A DNA stretch of 8,437 nt from Pseudomonadota bacterium (lineage in GTDB: Bacteria > Pseudomonadota > Alphaproteobacteria > Rhizobiales > Xanthobacteraceae), in the NCBI GenBank assembly GCA_023391175.1, contig JAEWBL010000704.1, positions 1 through 8,437 on the forward strand, read 5' to 3'. A program made the position numbers and the translations under genes. Shown here in pieces: positions 5,829-8,437 of the stretch. Position 1 is the first letter of the stretch, and each line of letters starts with the position of its first letter. The notes below the pieces were generated by a model, which had not been told where the DNA came from, did no database searches, and worked only from the letters and a program-made list of their open reading frames with translations.

Positions 5829-7068
5829 TCTTGGGTACGGGGTCCGGTTTTTCCCATTCCTTGAACATCGCGACAAGTTCGGCAAGGGCGAGCTTGTGCG
5901 ATATCAGGAAACCTTGGACCAGATCGACACCCATCGCCTTGACGCGAGACAAATCGTCCTCTGTCTCGATGCCCTCGGCGACCACCGTCAACCCCAGCTG
6001 GTGGCCGAGCCGGATGACCGCTTCGAGGATGCTGCGCGACTTCTGCGTGCCGCGGGACCGGATCACGAGCGCACGATCGATCTTCAGCTCGGTGATGGGC
6101 AGCCGCGCCAGCTGGAGCAGGCCGCTCTGGCGCTGCCCCACGTCATCGAGGGCGACGCCGAAGCCCGCCATGCGTGCCTGCGCCAGCGCCATCAACGCAT
6201 CGCTGGAGGAATCGTAGACGGCATCCTCAGTCAGTTCGAGGATGACATCGCAGGGTGAGGCGCCGGCCGCGGCAACCGTGCCGTCGAGGATCGGAAAGGC
6301 GTGGGGTTCGGCCAGCATGTCCACGGGCATGTTGACGCCGACCGGCCCCTGAAGGCCCGCGGCCTGCCAGGTCGCAGCGCCCCGCGCCGCGCGTTCGATC
6401 ACGTGGACGGTGAGCCGCCGCAGGAGATCGGGCGTCGTGCCAAGGACCTCGATCACCGCGGACGGGACGATGGGCCCGAGGCCGGGCCAATCGTCCCCGA
6501 GCAGCGCCTCGGCCCCGGCGAAGGCGCGGTCGGCCGCGCGGCATTTGGGCTGGAACATCACCGGGACGGTTCCTGCAGCCAGGGCGGCCTCCACTGCGGC
6601 GATGACCTGCGCCCCCGACCGAGCCGCATCGGCAGCGACATGGCCATCGACCTCGCCCGGATCGTCGGCGATGAGGCCCAGTAGCTGCTTCGGGTCGAAC
6701 GGCTTGTGGAGGGTGCCGAGGACGCGGATGCTGCTCATCCGTCCGGCTTCGGCCGCCGCCTCCATCACATCCTCGTCACTTTCGCTGATGAGCACCACCT
6801 GGGGGCCGAGCGCACAGCGACAGAGATTGCGCAGCACGTCCACGCCGTCGATATCGGGCATGTTCAGGTCGAGAAGGAGGATGTCGAGCCGGCAGAGGCG
6901 AGCCGGGGTCAAATCCTCCGGATGGGACGTGTGGGTGACGATATGGCCGGCGGCTGTGAGATATTTTGATAGGACTTCCCTAAAGGTATCATCATCGTCA
7001 AGTATAAGAACCCGCCGAAGCTGTCCGCGCCCGGCGCCCAGACTTGCCGGATCGCTCGCCTCTGACAT
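5818..7068 (-). CDS. Response regulator with EAL domain (REC-EAL, c-di-GMP phosphodiesterase or sensor)
   Basis: A 416-aa protein with the same architecture as RocR. The receiver (about 19-133) has D24/D25, phospho-acceptor D67 in LLDLNMP, S95 and K122 in HKPF. The EAL domain (about 155-400) keeps most c-di-GMP and metal ligands: Q173 in FQPK, E187 in EAL, N246, E278 in LELTE, D308/D309, K329 in LKIDR, E365 in VAEGIE and Q385. Two features are off-consensus: the Arg of the ExLxR signature is Gly191, and the DDFGTG loop reads DDVGQRQ (308-314). That loop is known from RocR to couple dimerisation to catalysis, so hydrolysis may be weak, conditional or lost, leaving a possible c-di-GMP-binding role. 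ATG at 7068 has AAAAAGG 6 nt upstream. It is first in a minus-strand pair with the REC-winged-helix gene and divergent from the receiver gene at 7289. Confidence 0.92.
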   Translation of the reverse strand: MSEASDPASLGAGRGQLRRVLILDDDDTFREVLSKYLTAAGHIVTHTSHPEDLTPARLCRLDILLLDLNMPDIDGVDVLRNLCRCALGPQVVLISESDEDVMEAAAEAGRMSSIRVLGTLHKPFDPKQLLGLIADDPGEVDGHVAADAARSGAQVIAAVEAALAAGTVPVMFQPKCRAADRAFAGAEALLGDDWPGLGPIVPSAVIEVLGTTPDLLRRLTVHVIERAARGAATWQAAGLQGPVGVNMPVDMLAEPHAFPILDGTVAAAGASPCDVILELTEDAVYDSSSDALMALAQARMAGFGVALDDVGQRQSGLLQLARLPITELKIDRALVIRSRGTQKSRSILEAVIRLGHQLGLTVVAEGIETEDDLSRVKAMGVDLVQGFLISHKLALAELVAMFKEWEKPDPVPKNAQ

Positions 7069-7129
7069 GGACGACCTTTTTCTGGTGCTGATATCGTGCG
7101 GGAGCCGCGGGATGGGGAAAATCTAATCA

Positions 7130-7160
7130 ATCGTATTTCATTGCCATTTCCGTCTTGCAA
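7130..7160 (-). promoter_or_regulatory. Candidate promoter of the REC-EAL operon
   Basis: On the minus strand TTGCAA (7160-7155) and TACGAT (7135-7130) are separated by 19 bp in the AT-richest part of the divergent intergenic region, 62 bp upstream of the ATG. Each hexamer matches the sigma-70 consensus at 4 of 6 positions and the spacing is long, so this is only a candidate. Confidence 0.22.
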
Positions 7161-7288
7161 CCCGGGGCTCGCCGGAACCCGCACCAAAATGGAACAGGTT
7201 CGCCTTGACGAACGGGAAGGCCAAGCGTGGAGTGCCGCGCGGCAGACGAAGCCGCCTTTCGATACCGTCCGAATGGGTCCGACGGCAG

Positions 7289-7672
7289 ATGACTCACGTT
7301 CTCATCGTCGACGACGAGCCCGAATACCTCGACGAGCTGGTCGAGGCGCTGGCGTTTCGCGGGTTGTCCACGTACGCGGTCGGGCGCGGGGCCGAGGCCC
7401 TTGAGCTGCTCGCCCGCGATCCCGGGATCCGCGTCGTGCTCACCGACATGCGGATGCCGGACATGGACGGGGTGGCGCTGGTGGAGGCGGTGAACGGGCG
7501 GTTCCCCGACCGCGATCTGCGTTTCCTGATGATGACGGGGCATGCTGCCGAGGCCGACATGGAGCGTGCGCGCCAGAAGGGGGTGCTGCGCTGCTTCCCG
7601 AAGCCGCTGGCCTTTGACCGCCTGTGCGAGGCACTGGTCGAGTTCGGAGGCGTCGCCGATGCGCGCCCGTGA
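7289..7672 (+). CDS. Single-domain response regulator (stand-alone receiver)
   Basis: A 127-aa protein that is a receiver domain only. D8/D9 form the acidic pair in VLIVDDEPE, D53 in LTDMRMP is the phospho-acceptor, and T83 in MMTGHAA and K105 in FPKPL complete the active site. No output domain follows, so it could pass phosphate in a relay, act as a phosphate sink, or bind a partner as CheY does. Its receiver resembles that of the minus-strand REC-winged-helix protein (D-x-R-V-I/V-V/L-TD-x-x-MP and TGHA segments), suggesting a shared kinase. The ATG at 7289 begins right at the first beta strand; the frame stays open back to 7205 but the added residues are Arg-rich and not receiver-like. No strong ribosome binding site is visible. 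Its end overlaps the next gene by 14 nt. Confidence 0.9.
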   Translation: MTHVLIVDDEPEYLDELVEALAFRGLSTYAVGRGAEALELLARDPGIRVVLTDMRMPDMDGVALVEAVNGRFPDRDLRFLMMTGHAAEADMERARQKGVLRCFPKPLAFDRLCEALVEFGGVADARP

Positions 7673-8437
7673 TCCTGCTTCTCTCAGGCCGCCGCGCTGG
7701 GGCTTCAACCGGGTTACCCTGATGCTGGCGGGGCTGGTGCTGCTCGTCGGCGTCATCCCGCTGGTCGCCGCGCTGGTGCTGTTCCAGCTCCACAGCCAGG
7801 CGGAAATGGAGAAGGCCGAAATCGCCGCCCATCGCATGGCGACCTTGCTCATGCGCAGCTTCGAGCAGGCGGTGGAACCCATCGACGCGTTGCTGCAGAA
7901 CTTCGCCAGCGGCCATGATATTGCCGCCGCGCCCTACCAGATCTACGAGCAGCTCAAGGACTTCAACGTCCCGGCCTCGGTCGTCCAGCTCGCCGTCACC
8001 GACAGGAACGGCATCATGGTCGCGTCCAGCCTCGCCCCGCCGGGGCCGGAGAAGGTGGACCTCTCCGATCGCGAGCACATCCGCGTGCACATGGGCAAGG
8101 ACCCGGCGAAGGGACAGCTCTTCATCAGCAAGCCGGTGCTCGGTCGCGTCTCCAAGAAATACACCATCCAGCTCACCCGGCCGCTGACCGATGCCAAGGG
8201 GGAGTTTGCCGGCGTGGTGGTGGCGTCCTACGCCATCAGCGACTTCATCGACTTCTACAAGCAGCTGCGCATCGAGGATGGCGAGCTGATCGCCCTCATG
8301 GGCACCGACGGCATCGCCCGCGCCCGCGCCACGAGCAAGACCAGCTTCGGCGACGACGTCTCCAAGTCTCCGGCATTCACCGCCGCCATGCAGAAGGGCG
8401 GGGACGTCTATCACCAGGCGAGCACCGTCGATGGCGT
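7659..8437 (+). CDS. Membrane sensor with periplasmic Cache-like domain, probable histidine kinase, partial
   Basis: The visible 259 codons give a short basic N-terminus (MRARDPASLRPPRWGFNR), a hydrophobic membrane segment at about 19-42, a helix, and an extracytoplasmic sensor domain. The stretch LSDREHIRVH (135-144), GQLFISKPVLGRVSKKYTIQ (from about 152) and AGVVVASYAI matches the dCache/PDC type of sensor common in bacterial kinases and GGDEF/EAL receptors, which often bind small organic ligands. The second membrane segment and the catalytic part are beyond the right edge. The ATG at 7659 lies inside the receiver gene (14-nt overlap), implying translational coupling and shared function. 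Because its partner is a stand-alone receiver, a histidine kinase is the best guess; a diguanylate cyclase or phosphodiesterase output is the alternative. Confidence 0.85.
   Translation, partial: MRARDPASLRPPRWGFNRVTLMLAGLVLLVGVIPLVAALVLFQLHSQAEMEKAEIAAHRMATLLMRSFEQAVEPIDALLQNFASGHDIAAAPYQIYEQLKDFNVPASVVQLAVTDRNGIMVASSLAPPGPEKVDLSDREHIRVHMGKDPAKGQLFISKPVLGRVSKKYTIQLTRPLTDAKGEFAGVVVASYAISDFIDFYKQLRIEDGELIALMGTDGIARARATSKTSFGDDVSKSPAFTAAMQKGGDVYHQASTVDG

Noticed and set aside
4551..5864. 437-codon plus-strand open frame across the end of the second cyclase and the REC-winged-helix gene
   Set aside because: It overlaps two well-supported genes in other frames, and its composition (Gly, His, Arg-rich) is that of an antisense shadow.
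7205..7210. TTGACG as a -35 for the stand-alone receiver gene
   Set aside because: No -10-like hexamer is found at proper spacing, so no promoter is called on the plus strand.
7440..8414. 324-codon minus-strand open frame opposite the Cache sensor
   Set aside because: The plus strand encodes a membrane segment and Cache motifs in one continuous frame to the window edge; the minus frame has no recognisable domain.

Overview
The window is GC-rich DNA, apparently from the chromosome of an alphaproteobacterium in the Hyphomicrobiales (Xanthobacter/Azorhizobium-like by gene content and style; this is inference). The basis is an aroA gene divergent from an FYDLN-type acidic protein followed by tRNA-Ala, high GC at third codon positions, and many c-di-GMP and two-component genes. 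No transposase, integrase, phage gene, CRISPR array or origin could be recognised.

Layout. (1) 1-632, minus: 5' half of aroA (EPSP synthase), cut by the window edge. (2) 825-1220, plus: a small FYDLN-family acidic protein, then a hairpin and a tRNA-Ala(GGC) at 1377-1452. (3) 1453-1870: no gene; several short dyads. (4) 1871-2884 and 3865-4956, plus: two paralogous GAF-GGDEF diguanylate cyclases. Both keep the GGEEF catalytic signature and an RxxD inhibitory site. They are separated by about 980 bp of lower-GC DNA that holds several inverted repeats and no recognisable gene. (5) 5013-7068, minus: an overlapping pair, a REC-EAL protein followed by a response regulator whose output resembles a MarR-type winged helix. 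(6) 7289-8437, plus: divergent from that pair, a single-domain receiver overlapping the start of a membrane sensor with a periplasmic Cache-like domain, cut by the right edge.

How they may work together. Regions 4-6 read as a c-di-GMP and phosphorelay cluster. Two cyclases could make c-di-GMP, a REC-EAL protein could degrade or sense it, a REC-winged-helix protein could turn phosphorylation into transcription, and a stand-alone receiver is coupled to a membrane sensor. That sensor is probably the kinase for one or more of the three receivers, but its catalytic part lies outside the window, so this is inferred from gene order. The most notable points are the unequal divergence of the two cyclases (catalytic half nearly conserved, GAF half diverged and cysteine-enriched in the second), the altered EAL loop, the RR with a MarR-like output, and the structured spacer between the cyclases.
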